64,000 bases of DNA from Maribellus sediminis (GTDB taxonomy: Bacteria; Bacteroidota; Bacteroidia; Bacteroidales; Prolixibacteraceae). Shown one piece after another: positions 52,617 through 61,922 of the stretch; the stretch's first letter is position 1, and every line of letters starts with the position of its first letter. Location: positions 744,001 through 808,000 of the forward strand of contig NZ_WXUB01000002.1 in NCBI RefSeq assembly GCF_011799805.1, in the 5' to 3' direction. The position numbers and the translations under genes are program-made. The notes under the pieces were generated by a model. It was not told the DNA's origin, did not search any database, and saw nothing but the letters and a program-made list of their open reading frames with translations.

Positions 52617-53708
52617 TCAAAAGAGAAGATCAAACGATTTTCCGTTAAACATATACACTCCACCTTCTGCCATTCCAAAAAGCAGATTGTTATCATTATC
52701 TGTATAAATACTCCAAATCATTTGCGATTTAAGCTTTTTATCAATCACGTAGTTTGTCATTGTCGTACCATCATATTTCCAGGCTCCGGTATCCCTGTCT
52801 CCAAACCAAATATTTCCATCTGCATCTTCCTCAATTGCAAAAACATGTTCAAGCGTTCCTGCCGGTGACTTAGCTCCACTTCGTATGCTTGCCGGATGAA
52901 TTAAATTGTACTGCTCTGAAAAGTTAATGATTGAGTCCTGCTCTTTCAATAATACACCAATTCCATTGTTTCCGATCCACAGCCTGCCTTTCGAATCTTC
53001 AAAAACGCTTCTGACATGAAGTTGGCCTGTTTCTTCATTCAATCCCAAAGTTTCATCGGTAATTACTTCGGCGAACTGATGCCCATTAAATCCAAAAACC
53101 GCGGGATAAGTGCCAAACCAGAGCACATCATTTTTGCCCTCAGCAATACTTGTGGTAGAATACCTGTTATCAGGATTGGCATTTCCCGGTGCAGGAAAGA
53201 CTAAATAATTTATTTTCTGACCATCATACCGATATACTCCCGCATTGTTTCCGGCATTAAACCATAGGTCATCAGCTATTTTTATCCAGTTATTTGGCGA
53301 AAATTCGTTTACAAAAAGCGTATGATTTGTGATCCTGCGTCCCTGCCCCTCCTGCAGTCGGGCATCATAACTACTTACACCGCTTGCAGTACCAAACCAA
53401 ATAGTTCCGTTTTTATCTTCCTGAATTGATCGGATCTGATTATCGGATAAACCTTCACTTGTTGTAAAATATTCAAACGCTTTCCCGTTGAAGCGACTTA
53501 CACCTTCCTCGTGACTTCCCAACCAATAATTGCCTTTACTATCCTGAAAGATGACACGAATTCCTGAAATGAATTTTAAGGTGTCGCTCATTGAAGTACT
53601 CACAAATTTCGATTTGCTAAATTCCTTTTCAGATGTTTTCTTTTCAACACAGGAAAAGTTCAGCGTTAAAAATAAAATCAAATATATCAGTTGAAAGAAT
53701 TTCTTCAT
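52617..53708 (-). CDS. Two-component-regulator-type propeller lipoprotein
   Basis: A 363-residue lipoprotein (MKKFFQLIYLILFLTLNFSC). It consists of repeated sensor-propeller strands of the Reg_prop type: IFQDSKGNYWLGSHEEGVSR, IQEDKNGTIWFGTASGVSSY, FEDSKGRLWIGNNGIGVLLK, EEDADGNIWFGDRDTGAWKY. In hybrid two-component sensors such propellers detect polysaccharide fragments; here no kinase domain follows, so it is a stand-alone propeller. Ligand unknown. Confidence 0.85.
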   Translation of the reverse strand: MKKFFQLIYLILFLTLNFSCVEKKTSEKEFSKSKFVSTSMSDTLKFISGIRVIFQDSKGNYWLGSHEEGVSRFNGKAFEYFTTSEGLSDNQIRSIQEDKNGTIWFGTASGVSSYDARLQEGQGRRITNHTLFVNEFSPNNWIKIADDLWFNAGNNAGVYRYDGQKINYLVFPAPGNANPDNRYSTTSIAEGKNDVLWFGTYPAVFGFNGHQFAEVITDETLGLNEETGQLHVRSVFEDSKGRLWIGNNGIGVLLKEQDSIINFSEQYNLIHPASIRSGAKSPAGTLEHVFAIEEDADGNIWFGDRDTGAWKYDGTTMTNYVIDKKLKSQMIWSIYTDNDNNLLFGMAEGGVYMFNGKSFDLLF

Positions 53709-53828
53709 TAAGGTATCTTAATTATTGAACGGTAAGTATATGCAAAGTAGGCGATTGCGGGCTTCAAACTTATCAAACCGATGAGAAGTTGAAGCGGGCT
53801 ACACCCCTTGAAAATACTACTATCACGC

Positions 53829-55136
53829 CTATTTTGTATATACATTGTTAGAAACAGTATTTATCCAATTTTCAATCGTTTCTAAATAATCAGGATGCAA
53901 TTTAGACCAATAAGGAAAATCACTTTCACCAATATTATACATTGAATGTGAGGCCCCCTCTAATAACACGGTTTTATAATTATCATTACCTGATTTCGCC
54001 AGTGCCGCGGAAATGATTTCATGACTATTGGCAGGTATTATTTCATCACTTGTCCCTTGCAGAATCAAGATTGGCTGTTTTGTTCTTTGAAAGTAAGGAA
54101 TGGGACTGTAGAGAAGTTTTTTATCTATTTGGACTTCATCCAGATTTGGCACCCAAACATTGGCAAACCATGAATTAGATTTTGCATTATCTATGGCCTT
54201 TTCTATATCTGTTCTGGATAATTTACCTGCTATAAATTCAAAAACCTTTCGTTGAAATTTGGTTGCGGCTTCAATTTCATTTCCGATTATTTCTGCATTT
54301 CTATTTTTCCAATAATTTAAATCACTTTCGAGCAATGAAACTCCGGGGCAACTTACGGCAACACCATATTCCAGACTTTCTAATTCATTTAAGACATACG
54401 GTATTTTAGTAGCTCCCTGGCTACTGCCTTTAATTCCAATGTTCGAAAGAGAAATACCTGTCTTATCAGAAAAAAACTTAATTGCATTGATATCATCCTT
54501 CACAAGTTCTTCAATCGTAGCTATTTGCCAATCGCCTTCCGAATTTCCAGTCCCTCTTTTGTCATAATGAAATGTTGTAAATCCCCTTTGTGCAAATAAC
54601 TTAGCCTCTGCTCTTGAGGCACTTCGGTCTGCATTACCAGATGAAGTCAGAATTATTATAGCCTTATTCCCTTTATTTTTAGGATACCAAATAGTTCCAT
54701 TTATTTTCAATTCATTGGATTCAAAACTAACATCTTCATTTTTAGGATTTTGGTTATTACTCAGCAACTCCTTTTCTAACGTGTAAGGAACTGTAATTGA
54801 GTCTACAGTAAGAACTCCCTGAAGTTTGCTGTTATTTTCAATCCATTTGTTTTTAAAGGAATATGTATAAAAATCACTTTGCAATTTAAACTTTATAGAA
54901 TCACCAATTGATTCGATAACTTGAAAAGGAATTCGATTTGCATTTTGTTCTAAACTCGAGAAAAAAACCTTGAAGCCGGCAGAATCTTGTTCAATTTCAA
55001 AGTTTATCTTATCCGAAAAATTTCCGTATTCAAATACACCGCTAAAACTACCTGTTTTGTCTCCATTATTAATCTCCTTGTTTGAGCTACAAGAAAATAT
55101 TCCAAATGATATAAAGATGATTATTATCCTTTTCAT
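53829..55136 (-). CDS. Alpha/beta-hydrolase lipoprotein
   Basis: A 435-residue protein with a lipoprotein signal (MKRIIIIFISFGIFSC). The first ~130 residues form a DUF3887-like or lipocalin-like beta domain (FSGVFEYGNFSDKINFEIEQ). The hydrolase domain follows: YDKRGTGNSEG, nucleophile Ser in GIKGSSQGATKIPY, LQGTSDEIIP with the likely Asp, and GASHSMYN with the likely His. It resembles the serine hydrolases of the YuxL/BD-FAE neighbourhood. The gene is AT-rich compared with its neighbours, which suggests recent arrival. Confidence 0.85.
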   Translation of the reverse strand: MKRIIIIFISFGIFSCSSNKEINNGDKTGSFSGVFEYGNFSDKINFEIEQDSAGFKVFFSSLEQNANRIPFQVIESIGDSIKFKLQSDFYTYSFKNKWIENNSKLQGVLTVDSITVPYTLEKELLSNNQNPKNEDVSFESNELKINGTIWYPKNKGNKAIIILTSSGNADRSASRAEAKLFAQRGFTTFHYDKRGTGNSEGDWQIATIEELVKDDINAIKFFSDKTGISLSNIGIKGSSQGATKIPYVLNELESLEYGVAVSCPGVSLLESDLNYWKNRNAEIIGNEIEAATKFQRKVFEFIAGKLSRTDIEKAIDNAKSNSWFANVWVPNLDEVQIDKKLLYSPIPYFQRTKQPILILQGTSDEIIPANSHEIISAALAKSGNDNYKTVLLEGASHSMYNIGESDFPYWSKLHPDYLETIENWINTVSNNVYTK

Positions 55137-55458
55137 GTGTTAATTTTTAAATGTTCAGTTTCACTTAATATTGTTTCTAATGTACGTGTATATTACACTG
55201 TAACATATATCGTATTATGCTCCACTTACACAACTCACTATCAATCTTTGTTTTACCATTCACAAATACAGACTGTTTGGCATTTATGTTTTGCAAGAAC
55301 TGCGTTCAATGTATTCGGTAATTTTCGGTTTATCTAAAGGCTATCGGAATAAAAATAAACATAAAATTAATTCCATCATAGCATAAATTTAGAAACACTG
55401 CTGCTGCACGTATTCTTTCCGTTCCGTTCTAATCAAAATCACTTTTTCTTTGTTATTA
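55137..55458. other. AT-rich gap without a recognisable gene
   Basis: About 320 bases of AT-rich sequence upstream of the alpha/beta-hydrolase gene. It should hold the leftward promoter of that gene. The frame at 55137-55337 has no coding character. Nothing else is recognised. Confidence 0.4.
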
Positions 55459-55583
55459 TACCAATTGTTTTTCAAAGTATGCCAAAGCGAAACTTTGAAA
55501 TTATAATGGTTTAATGCCGATAGAAAATTAAAGGGGCTTTGGGAGTTCACGAACCAAAGGCTCAATTCAATTTCTCATCGGTA
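55459..55583. mobile_element. Short MITE-like element, copy 2
   Basis: The ends TA-CCAATT and CATCGG-TA match those of the element at 32666-32735, again with TA at both borders. Inside is the palindrome TTTCAAAGT...ACTTTGAAA. It is longer (125 bases) because of extra sequence (GGCTTTGGGAGTTCACGAAC). No reading frame is present, so it would need a transposase supplied elsewhere. Confidence 0.45.
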
Positions 55584-55608
55584 TAAGAGGCCAAACGAGA
55601 AAAGAAAC

Positions 55609-56619
55609 ATGACAGACAGAAAACAAATAGCCTTTTCGGTGCTCGATTTAGCACCGGTTGCCGAAGGCTCTACTCCCGCTGATGCCCTGCACAACAGCCT
55701 TGAACTGGCACAGCACACCGAACAGTTTGGTTACAGCCGCTACTGGGTGGCCGAACATCACAACATCATAAGTGTGGCCAGTGCCGCCACATCAATTATT
55801 ATCGGCTACATTGCCCAGGGCACAAAAACCATCCGTGTAGGTTCGGGAGGTATTATGCTGCCCAACCATTCGCCGCTGGTTGTTTCCGAGCAGTTTGGCA
55901 CACTGGCTGCCCTCTACCCCAACCGTATTGATCTGGGCCTGGGCCGCGCTCCCGGAACCGACCCCGTAACCGCTGCCGAACTGCGTTACGACCGCATGCG
56001 CGCTGCACAGGATTTTCCGAACGAGGTGCGCAAAATTCAACAATACTTCTCGCCTGAAAACAGAACCGCCGAGGTTCGTTCCGTTTTGTCGGAAGGAGCA
56101 AATGTTCCGATATGGATTTTGGGATCGAGTACCGACAGTGCTTACCTGGCAGCAGAACTGGGATTACCGTATGCCTTTGCCAGTCACTTTGCCCCGCAAC
56201 AGCTTTTTGCTGCCCTGAAAATTTACCGCGGTAATTTCAAGCCGTCTGCCCAGCTCGATAAGCCTTATGTGATTATCGGCAGCCAGGTGGTTGCTGCTGA
56301 AAGCCACGACGAAGCCGAATACCTGGCCAGCACCATGCGACGCGCCTTTATGGGTATTGTTACCGGCAGGCGCGAGCTGATGCAAGCTCCAACCCATAAC
56401 CTGGGCTATGAAAAATGGGGAATCATTAAAGAGCGGATTGACCAGATGCTCGCCTTCGCACTTATTGGCGGGAGACAGAGTATCCAACGCGAGCTTCAAC
56501 AGATTATCGGACACACCAATGCCGACGAAATCATGGTTTCATCGCACATCTACGACCAGCAAAAGCGGATAGATTCCTATCGCATTTTTTCAGAGGTCGT
56601 AAAAGACTTATGGCACTAG
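55609..56619 (+). CDS. LLM-class flavin-dependent monooxygenase (luciferase-like)
   Basis: A 336-residue protein of the bacterial-luciferase superfamily. Marks are FSVLDLAPVAEGSTPADALH, YSRYWVAEHHNIISVASAAT, RVGSGGIMLPNHSPLVVSEQ, GTLAALYPNRIDLGLGRAPG and VPIWILGSSTDSAYLAAELG. It probably uses reduced FMN; substrate unknown. The gene stands alone and is GC-rich relative to its upstream gap. Confidence 0.92.
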   Translation: MTDRKQIAFSVLDLAPVAEGSTPADALHNSLELAQHTEQFGYSRYWVAEHHNIISVASAATSIIIGYIAQGTKTIRVGSGGIMLPNHSPLVVSEQFGTLAALYPNRIDLGLGRAPGTDPVTAAELRYDRMRAAQDFPNEVRKIQQYFSPENRTAEVRSVLSEGANVPIWILGSSTDSAYLAAELGLPYAFASHFAPQQLFAALKIYRGNFKPSAQLDKPYVIIGSQVVAAESHDEAEYLASTMRRAFMGIVTGRRELMQAPTHNLGYEKWGIIKERIDQMLAFALIGGRQSIQRELQQIIGHTNADEIMVSSHIYDQQKRIDSYRIFSEVVKDLWH

Positions 56620-56642
56620 AACACAGAAAATCTGATATTTTG

Positions 56643-56780
56643 AACCGCGGCTTTAGCCAGGTGAAAGTGGAATATGAATGCAAAAGGCTTTAGTGTTTAA
56701 TCTTTCAATCTTGAAGGCTAAAGCCAGTGTATCTGCGAAGCTTCTAAATCACCGCCCTGAAGGACGGTGCAAAAACATTT
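56643..56780. repeat. Second copy of the CCGCGGCTTTAGCC repeat
   Basis: GAACCGCGGCTTTAGCCAGG matches the repeat at 3211-3300. Further on it carries GGCTTTAG and GGCTAAAGCC in inverted order and a hairpin CACCG-CCCTGAAGGA-CGGTG. It lies in the gap between the LLM gene and the convergent oxidoreductase gene; the remainder of that gap holds only the terminator. Confidence 0.5.
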
Positions 56781-56841
56781 AAAGAAAAGTCATTTCCCGC
56801 CAATCTTTTCCAGGCACTAAGCAGTTTCACTTCCAATGCAG

Positions 56842-56887
56842 GGATCCGATCTGTGTTGGTTAAAACTCATACAGATCGGATCCTTTT
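56842..56887. terminator. Bidirectional-type terminator between convergent genes
   Basis: The perfect 13-base arms GGATCCGATCTGT and ACAGATCGGATCC enclose a 16-base loop and are followed by TTTT on the plus strand. It separates the convergent genes ending at 56619 and 56937. Confidence 0.6.
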
Positions 56888-56936
56888 ACTGCTGCGTCAA
56901 ACGCATTTAATTTATATGACTAAAACAGCCACAGTA

Positions 56937-58250
56937 TTAAACTTTTAGCAAAGCCCACTCCGGATTGTAATTTAATGTGATAAGGTCGTTAGCAGCTGTT
57001 TCGTTAAATGACTTGGTTTGATCGTTCCAGTGAATACGCTGCCCCACACGGTAAGCGATATTTCCCATCTCGGAAACAATGGCTGTTTTTGCACCAACTT
57101 CAACAGGCGCATTTACATTGCCGCCTTTACGGATGCAATCAAGGAAGTTCACCACGTGTTCGTTCAGTCCGTCGCCGTACGCTTTCTGCGTTCTTCCTTC
57201 GAAGAAAGGCCCTTTTAATTCGGCGCTTTGGTCAGGGATCAGTTCGTATCCACCACGTGAAACCACCAAAGTTCCTTTCTGGCCGACATACGCCACCCCG
57301 TGTCCGCGCTGGTAAGGACCAATTCCCGGATTCAGGCCACATTCCCAAATCATTGTATGTTTTGGGTAAGCATAAATTGCCTGCTGAATATCGGGTGTTT
57401 CAATGGCACCTTTCTCGTGGTAATAAATTCCGCCACCGGGCGATATCGATTCCGGCATTCCGGCATCCATAGCATACAGCGCAAAATCAAGCAGGTGAAC
57501 GCCCCAATCGGTCATTGCCCCACCTGCATAATCCCACCACCAGCGAAAATTGTAGTGAAAGCGGTTGAGGTTGAACGGGCGTTTGGGTGCCGGTCCGAGC
57601 CACATATCGTAATCCACATAATCGGGTGCAGCTTCGTCGGGCATCACCGGGTACGGAGTATCGTAGCCCTTGTAAATCCAGGCTTTTACCAGGTGTACAT
57701 CGCCGAGTTCGCCCGATTTTACAATTTCCGATGCTTCGAACCAATGTTTCGAACTGCGCTGCCACATGCCCACCTGTACTTTCAACTCGGGATATTTCTG
57801 TTGTGCCGCTACCATGGCATTGCATTCTTCAATGCTGTGCCCCATCGGTTTTTCAACATATACGTGTTTTCCGGCTTGCAGTGCATCCATCATCATTCGC
57901 GCGTGCCAGTGGTCGGGTGTACCGATGATCACCGCGTGAATGTCCTGATTGTCGAGCACCTGACGGTAATCGGCAAAAGTAAGTGGCCGGGTACCTGTCA
58001 TTTTCTCCACCTCTGCCGCTTTTGCTTCTAGTACTTTACTGTCGACATCGCACAACGCCACACAGTTTACGTTGTTTCCTTCACTCAAAAAGCTTTTTAA
58101 ATCGTCAAAACCCATCGAGCGGCAACCAATAAGTGCCACGTTAACGGTTTCGGCAGGCGACGCACAAGCCTGCATAATAGTTGGTGCCACGCTAACCGCA
58201 GCTGCGGCCAGGGCAGTATGTTTGATAAAATCTCTTCTGTTGGAACTCAT
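56937..58250 (-). CDS. Gfo/Idh/MocA oxidoreductase with Tat signal (second of two)
   Basis: A 437-residue NAD(P)-dependent sugar oxidoreductase. The N-terminus has a twin-arginine signal (NRRDFIKHTALAAAAVSVAP). A Rossmann fold follows (VNVALIGCRSMGFDDLKSFL), then TPDHWHARMMMDALQAGKHV, YVEKPMGHSIEE with the catalytic EKP motif, and the Trp-rich RFHYNFRWWWDYAGGAMTDW with GVHLLD holding the typical Asp-His. Exported members of this family oxidise or reduce sugars at C3 and can act as glycosidases (GH109 relatives). It is the last gene of the leftward sugar locus, with a diverged paralogue at 60342-61685. Confidence 0.9.
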   Translation of the reverse strand: MSSNRRDFIKHTALAAAAVSVAPTIMQACASPAETVNVALIGCRSMGFDDLKSFLSEGNNVNCVALCDVDSKVLEAKAAEVEKMTGTRPLTFADYRQVLDNQDIHAVIIGTPDHWHARMMMDALQAGKHVYVEKPMGHSIEECNAMVAAQQKYPELKVQVGMWQRSSKHWFEASEIVKSGELGDVHLVKAWIYKGYDTPYPVMPDEAAPDYVDYDMWLGPAPKRPFNLNRFHYNFRWWWDYAGGAMTDWGVHLLDFALYAMDAGMPESISPGGGIYYHEKGAIETPDIQQAIYAYPKHTMIWECGLNPGIGPYQRGHGVAYVGQKGTLVVSRGGYELIPDQSAELKGPFFEGRTQKAYGDGLNEHVVNFLDCIRKGGNVNAPVEVGAKTAIVSEMGNIAYRVGQRIHWNDQTKSFNETAANDLITLNYNPEWALLKV

Positions 58251-58357
58251 AATAATGTTGAATTTTACTATAAAATATCAGGTTGTTGGTTCTCAAATTT
58301 CGATGCATAAAACTATAAAAGATGCCCGGCTAAACAAAGCCATTAAGCCTGAAATCT

Positions 58358-59284
58358 TTACATTGAATTGATCAGGCTTTTAATTTTTCGGGCGTTCAGC
58401 TTCCCTGAGTAAATAAAGAGTGTATATTTTAGCACCAGCGGTTCTTCGGTACTTAAATCAACCGGCTGGCGTCCGGGCCAAGCTGCATTTTGCATGCTGT
58501 TTTTTTGCCGCAGGATCCACGACTGCGGGTATCCCGGATTATCCGGATGATCAACAATCACGATTCCGCCGCTTTTATCATTGTCGATATTTCCTGAAAC
58601 GTTGATGTAACCCGGCGAAGAAACGGCCTCATTCATAGGTTCTACTGCACCATTCGGTCCGGTAAATACAACATCATCGGGCAAAACCATGCGTACCGAA
58701 AATCCCCCGTAACCTTTTTCATCATCAGAACCGCCAATCTGAACACCTTTAACTAGGGCTTTTAAATTGATCTGAAAATCGATTCTTCTCACATTTCCTG
58801 AAGCCGGCCAGATTTCCATTTTGGTGAACTCGCTAACAAAAGGTTCCTCTTTCCCCAGCTTTTTCCAGCGGTCCGACAACCAGTTTACTTCATTTTTGAG
58901 TACAATATTTCCGTTTTGGCGTTTCATGAGTTCGAATTCGAGTATCTCGTTCGAAAAATGATCGAGTTCCCACTGATCCGCAACTTTTTCGCCATTGATC
59001 AGAATCTGTCGCCAGGCCCAGAATATCCCGCGGTGATACGGGTGGTCGGAAGGAGCATCCTCGGTAAGTACGCCGCCATTCAAGCCATACAGCGGGTGAA
59101 TGTAATTGCAGCGCGAACAAAAACCGCCCATGTTCTGCTGGGCCGTCCGATACAAAAGAACATCTTCACCATGTTCGGTTATCACAATTCCATCATCTAC
59201 TTTTTTCATCGAAAGCTGTGCACTTGCTGAAACAACTACACTAAAAAACAGAATCAGAAGAATGGATTTTTTACTCGTCATCAT
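58358..59284 (-). CDS. DUF6807 (PmoA-like) exported protein
   Basis: A 308-residue protein with a signal peptide (KSILLILFFSVVVSASAQ). DUF6807 marks are FCSRCNYIHPLYGLNGGVLT, EDAPSDHPYHRGIFWAWRQI and DHPDNPGYPQSWILRQ. The His-rich SDHPYHRGIFWAW segment probably forms the active or binding site. The family is common beside Gfo/Idh and DUF1080 genes and is thought to act on sugars, but no reaction is established. Met at 59284 is chosen over a TTG at 59299; the gene overlaps the ApbE-like gene by 14 bases. Confidence 0.85.
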   Translation of the reverse strand: MMTSKKSILLILFFSVVVSASAQLSMKKVDDGIVITEHGEDVLLYRTAQQNMGGFCSRCNYIHPLYGLNGGVLTEDAPSDHPYHRGIFWAWRQILINGEKVADQWELDHFSNEILEFELMKRQNGNIVLKNEVNWLSDRWKKLGKEEPFVSEFTKMEIWPASGNVRRIDFQINLKALVKGVQIGGSDDEKGYGGFSVRMVLPDDVVFTGPNGAVEPMNEAVSSPGYINVSGNIDNDKSGGIVIVDHPDNPGYPQSWILRQKNSMQNAAWPGRQPVDLSTEEPLVLKYTLFIYSGKLNARKIKSLINSM

Positions 59285-60212
59285 CGTTCCCTCCTTCAAT
59301 AATAGTATGTTTTGTTTTCACATCATTACTGATGTATTCCGTTTCGAAGATTTCAATATTTTCGAGCTGATCGGCGATGATCGCTTTATCGTTTTCCGGA
59401 AGGATCAGCCATATATGTGCAATAAATGCTGCCATCAGAGCTGAATTAGCCTTTACCGAAACGGTTTTACGGCCTTCTACCGGGTAGCCCGATTCGGGAC
59501 TGATAATCGGTCTTTCTTTCAATTCACCCGTTTCGAAATTGAGGAAGGCTGTACCTGCAGTGACCATGCTCTGGTTGCTTAACTCAAAAACATGGTTGAA
59601 TTCATCGGGCTGTTCCAGGTTTCTGATACCCACCGGCCACTCATCTCCACCCGGATGTTTCCCAAGAGCCAGCACCACTTCTTCCTCGAAGCTGATTATT
59701 CCGCTTAAACCGTCAATTTGGGTAAGCTCCTGTTTTAAAATGTCGAGTATATACGCTTTTTCCAGTACACTAAAATCCAACTCCATCCCGTCGGCCAGAA
59801 ACATCAGGCGTTTTTGCTCTTCGTCAATATCAACATGATCGAGTCCGCATCGCGATTTTACTTCTTCTACTTCTTTTTCTGAAGGTTCATTTCCATCTTC
59901 CCAAAGCCGCATCAAAGGAGCAATCGTTACGTCAAGTGCACCGTTGCTCATTTCGTAAAAATTTTTGCTGAAGTGCAGCAACTCCAACAGGTCGTCGGTT
60001 ACTTCTAACCACTCACCTTTTCCGGCCCGGTTCACCTGCCATATTTCAGCTACTTCTTCCGAAAGGCTTACCGCCAGTTCAATCTGCGAAACGTTCTTTT
60101 TAATGTTCTGGAGTAGCTCTTTGGCCTGATCTGCGTCCGTTCCGGGAAACACCACATCGCATTGAGCTCCGAAGGCAATAAATGAATCACTAAATATCTG
60201 CAGTCCCGACAT
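59271..60212 (-). CDS. ApbE-like protein with decayed active site
   Basis: A 313-residue protein of the ApbE (FAD:protein FMN transferase) fold: MSGLQIFSDSFIAFGAQCDV, SNGALDVTIAPLMRLWEDGN in place of the DPTVGPL region, and IISPESGYPVEG like the HIIDPRTGYP region. Key motifs are lost: the usual D-GGIAKG-A/Y is FSVLEKAYILD, the nucleotide-binding GG is EE in ISFEEEVVLALG, the His of HIIDP is missing, and the metal-binding Asp near the end (ADALAT) is NSALMAAF. No signal peptide is seen. It is probably a pseudoenzyme with a binding role. It is coupled to the DUF6807 gene by overlap, so it may serve that protein. Confidence 0.75.
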   Translation of the reverse strand: MSGLQIFSDSFIAFGAQCDVVFPGTDADQAKELLQNIKKNVSQIELAVSLSEEVAEIWQVNRAGKGEWLEVTDDLLELLHFSKNFYEMSNGALDVTIAPLMRLWEDGNEPSEKEVEEVKSRCGLDHVDIDEEQKRLMFLADGMELDFSVLEKAYILDILKQELTQIDGLSGIISFEEEVVLALGKHPGGDEWPVGIRNLEQPDEFNHVFELSNQSMVTAGTAFLNFETGELKERPIISPESGYPVEGRKTVSVKANSALMAAFIAHIWLILPENDKAIIADQLENIEIFETEYISNDVKTKHTIIEGGNDDDE

Positions 60213-60292
60213 CGGCCTGATTTTTTATTGGTATTATACAAGGCATAAAATTACAAAAGTAGCCGGGAATACCTAGCAAACGTTTTAAAAAC

Positions 60293-60320
60293 AAAAAAGG
60301 ACCTTCCAACGAAGATCCTT
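60293..60320 (-). terminator. Terminator after the first Gfo/Idh gene
   Basis: On the minus strand AAGGATCTTC-GTTG-GAAGGTCCTT (one G-T pair) is followed by a T run. It is 22 bases after the stop of the gene at 60342 and would part it from the ApbE-like gene. Confidence 0.7.
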
Positions 60321-60341
60321 CTCTTATTTTTTCAAAACTGA

Positions 60342-61685
60342 TTACAATTTTGGTGTCCAGTTCGGATCGTATTCGCGTCCCCATAGTTTCATGGCTTCGC
60401 GGTCGAACATGCTTCCGTTCTTGCTGTCGATATCAAAACCGTGTCCAACACGATACGCCACATTGGCATAGTGCACCATGGCCTGACTTACGGATGCATC
60501 AGCAATCGGAGCGCGTAATTCTTCTTTTCCTCTGATTCCGTTAAACCAGTTCATTACGTGACCGGTAGAAGCGTCGCCACCACCACCAAGCGCTGTTCCG
60601 GCTTCGCTGCCCGATCCAACCTGCTCGCGTACCACTTTACCTGCACGATCAAAAAGAACAAATTTACCACGATCAACAAATACGGTTCCTTCACTTCCAT
60701 AGATCAAAGTTCCGCGGCCGCCAAAACCATAGGTATCCTGACCCGAGCGGCTTCTTCCGTCCCAGTTGATCACCTTATCGTTGTCGAATTTAAAGGTGGC
60801 GTACATGCTGTCGTACATTTCCCAGCCATCGTCGAAGAAATGACGTTTGCCGGCATCGACATAAACACTGCCCGGAAACTCAACCTGAAGTGCCCAGCGT
60901 GCTACATCCAGTTCGTGCGTGGCGTTGTTACCCAGCTCGCCTGTTCCGTAATTCCAGCCATACCAGTGCCAGTTATAATCCCAGGTTTCCGAGGTATAAT
61001 CGCGGTGAATCGCCGGTCCCTGCCAGATTTCCCAATCAAGGCCTGCAGGAACAGCAGCTTTTTGCTGTACCGGAACTTCGCCACGTGTATTCACATAAAA
61101 AGCCACCGCCCGGTATGGTACTCCAATCACACCGTTATGGATCTCATTGATGATTGCACCAGTGTGTGGCGACGAGCGTTGCTGGTTCCCCATCTGTACC
61201 ACCTTGTTGTATTTTTTTGAAGCGGCCACGAGCATCTCGTTTTCGTTCATATTGTGGCTGCAGGGCTTTTCAACATAAACGTGTTTGCCGGCCTGCATCG
61301 CCATAACAGAACCCGGAGTATGCCAGTGATCGGGCGTTGCATTTATAATGGCATCAATCTCCTGGTCTTCCAGTATTTTCCGGAAATCGTTCTCGAGTTT
61401 TGGCTTATAATCCAGGATTTTTGCAAATCGTTCGCCTGCCCTTACGCGCTGATGCTCCATTACATCGCACAAATACTTCAGCTCTACATTGCTTTCCTTC
61501 AACGAAAGAGGCTGTGTGTATGCGCCCAATCGTCGGCCAAGTCCCATGATCGCTACATTTAACTTATCGTTTGCACCAATAATCTTATTGTAACTTTTTG
61601 CCGACATTCCCAATGCCGCTCCACCAACGGCAATACCAGCGGTACTCGCTGATACTTTCTTTAAAAAATCTCTTCTGTTTGTCAT
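60342..61685 (-). CDS. Gfo/Idh/MocA oxidoreductase with Tat signal (first of two)
   Basis: A 447-residue paralogue of the protein at 56937-58250. It has a twin-arginine signal (TNRRDFLKKVSASTAGIAVG), Rossmann motif LNVAIMGLGRRLGAYTQPLS, NATPDHWHTPGSVMAMQAGK, YVEKPCSHNMNE with the EKP motif, and GNNATHELDVARWALQV with the conserved Asp-His neighbourhood. It is likely exported and uses a bound nicotinamide cofactor. It follows the DUF1080 gene by 237 bases and ends with a terminator. Confidence 0.9.
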   Translation of the reverse strand: MTNRRDFLKKVSASTAGIAVGGAALGMSAKSYNKIIGANDKLNVAIMGLGRRLGAYTQPLSLKESNVELKYLCDVMEHQRVRAGERFAKILDYKPKLENDFRKILEDQEIDAIINATPDHWHTPGSVMAMQAGKHVYVEKPCSHNMNENEMLVAASKKYNKVVQMGNQQRSSPHTGAIINEIHNGVIGVPYRAVAFYVNTRGEVPVQQKAAVPAGLDWEIWQGPAIHRDYTSETWDYNWHWYGWNYGTGELGNNATHELDVARWALQVEFPGSVYVDAGKRHFFDDGWEMYDSMYATFKFDNDKVINWDGRSRSGQDTYGFGGRGTLIYGSEGTVFVDRGKFVLFDRAGKVVREQVGSGSEAGTALGGGGDASTGHVMNWFNGIRGKEELRAPIADASVSQAMVHYANVAYRVGHGFDIDSKNGSMFDREAMKLWGREYDPNWTPKL

Positions 61686-61922
61686 TATTTCAGATTTTAG
61701 TTGAAATCCCGCTCCCGATAGTAATCGGATATTGCAGTAACTTTCACTTTCAATTGTTATTACCTATTTCAAATTGAGTACAGAGTCGTGAGTATTCAGA
61801 AGGAACCCAATTGGGAACTGTCCTGATCTCACTACTTTCTACTCATTACTCATGTCTTCTACATTGTCTTTTAAATTTGAATCACGCTTCAGTCCGGTCG
61901 TTAAAATGTCTTGGAAAAAAGT

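Noticed and set aside
57300-58031. Open frame of 243 codons on the plus strand
   Set aside because: Antisense to a Gfo/Idh/MocA gene with all motifs present.
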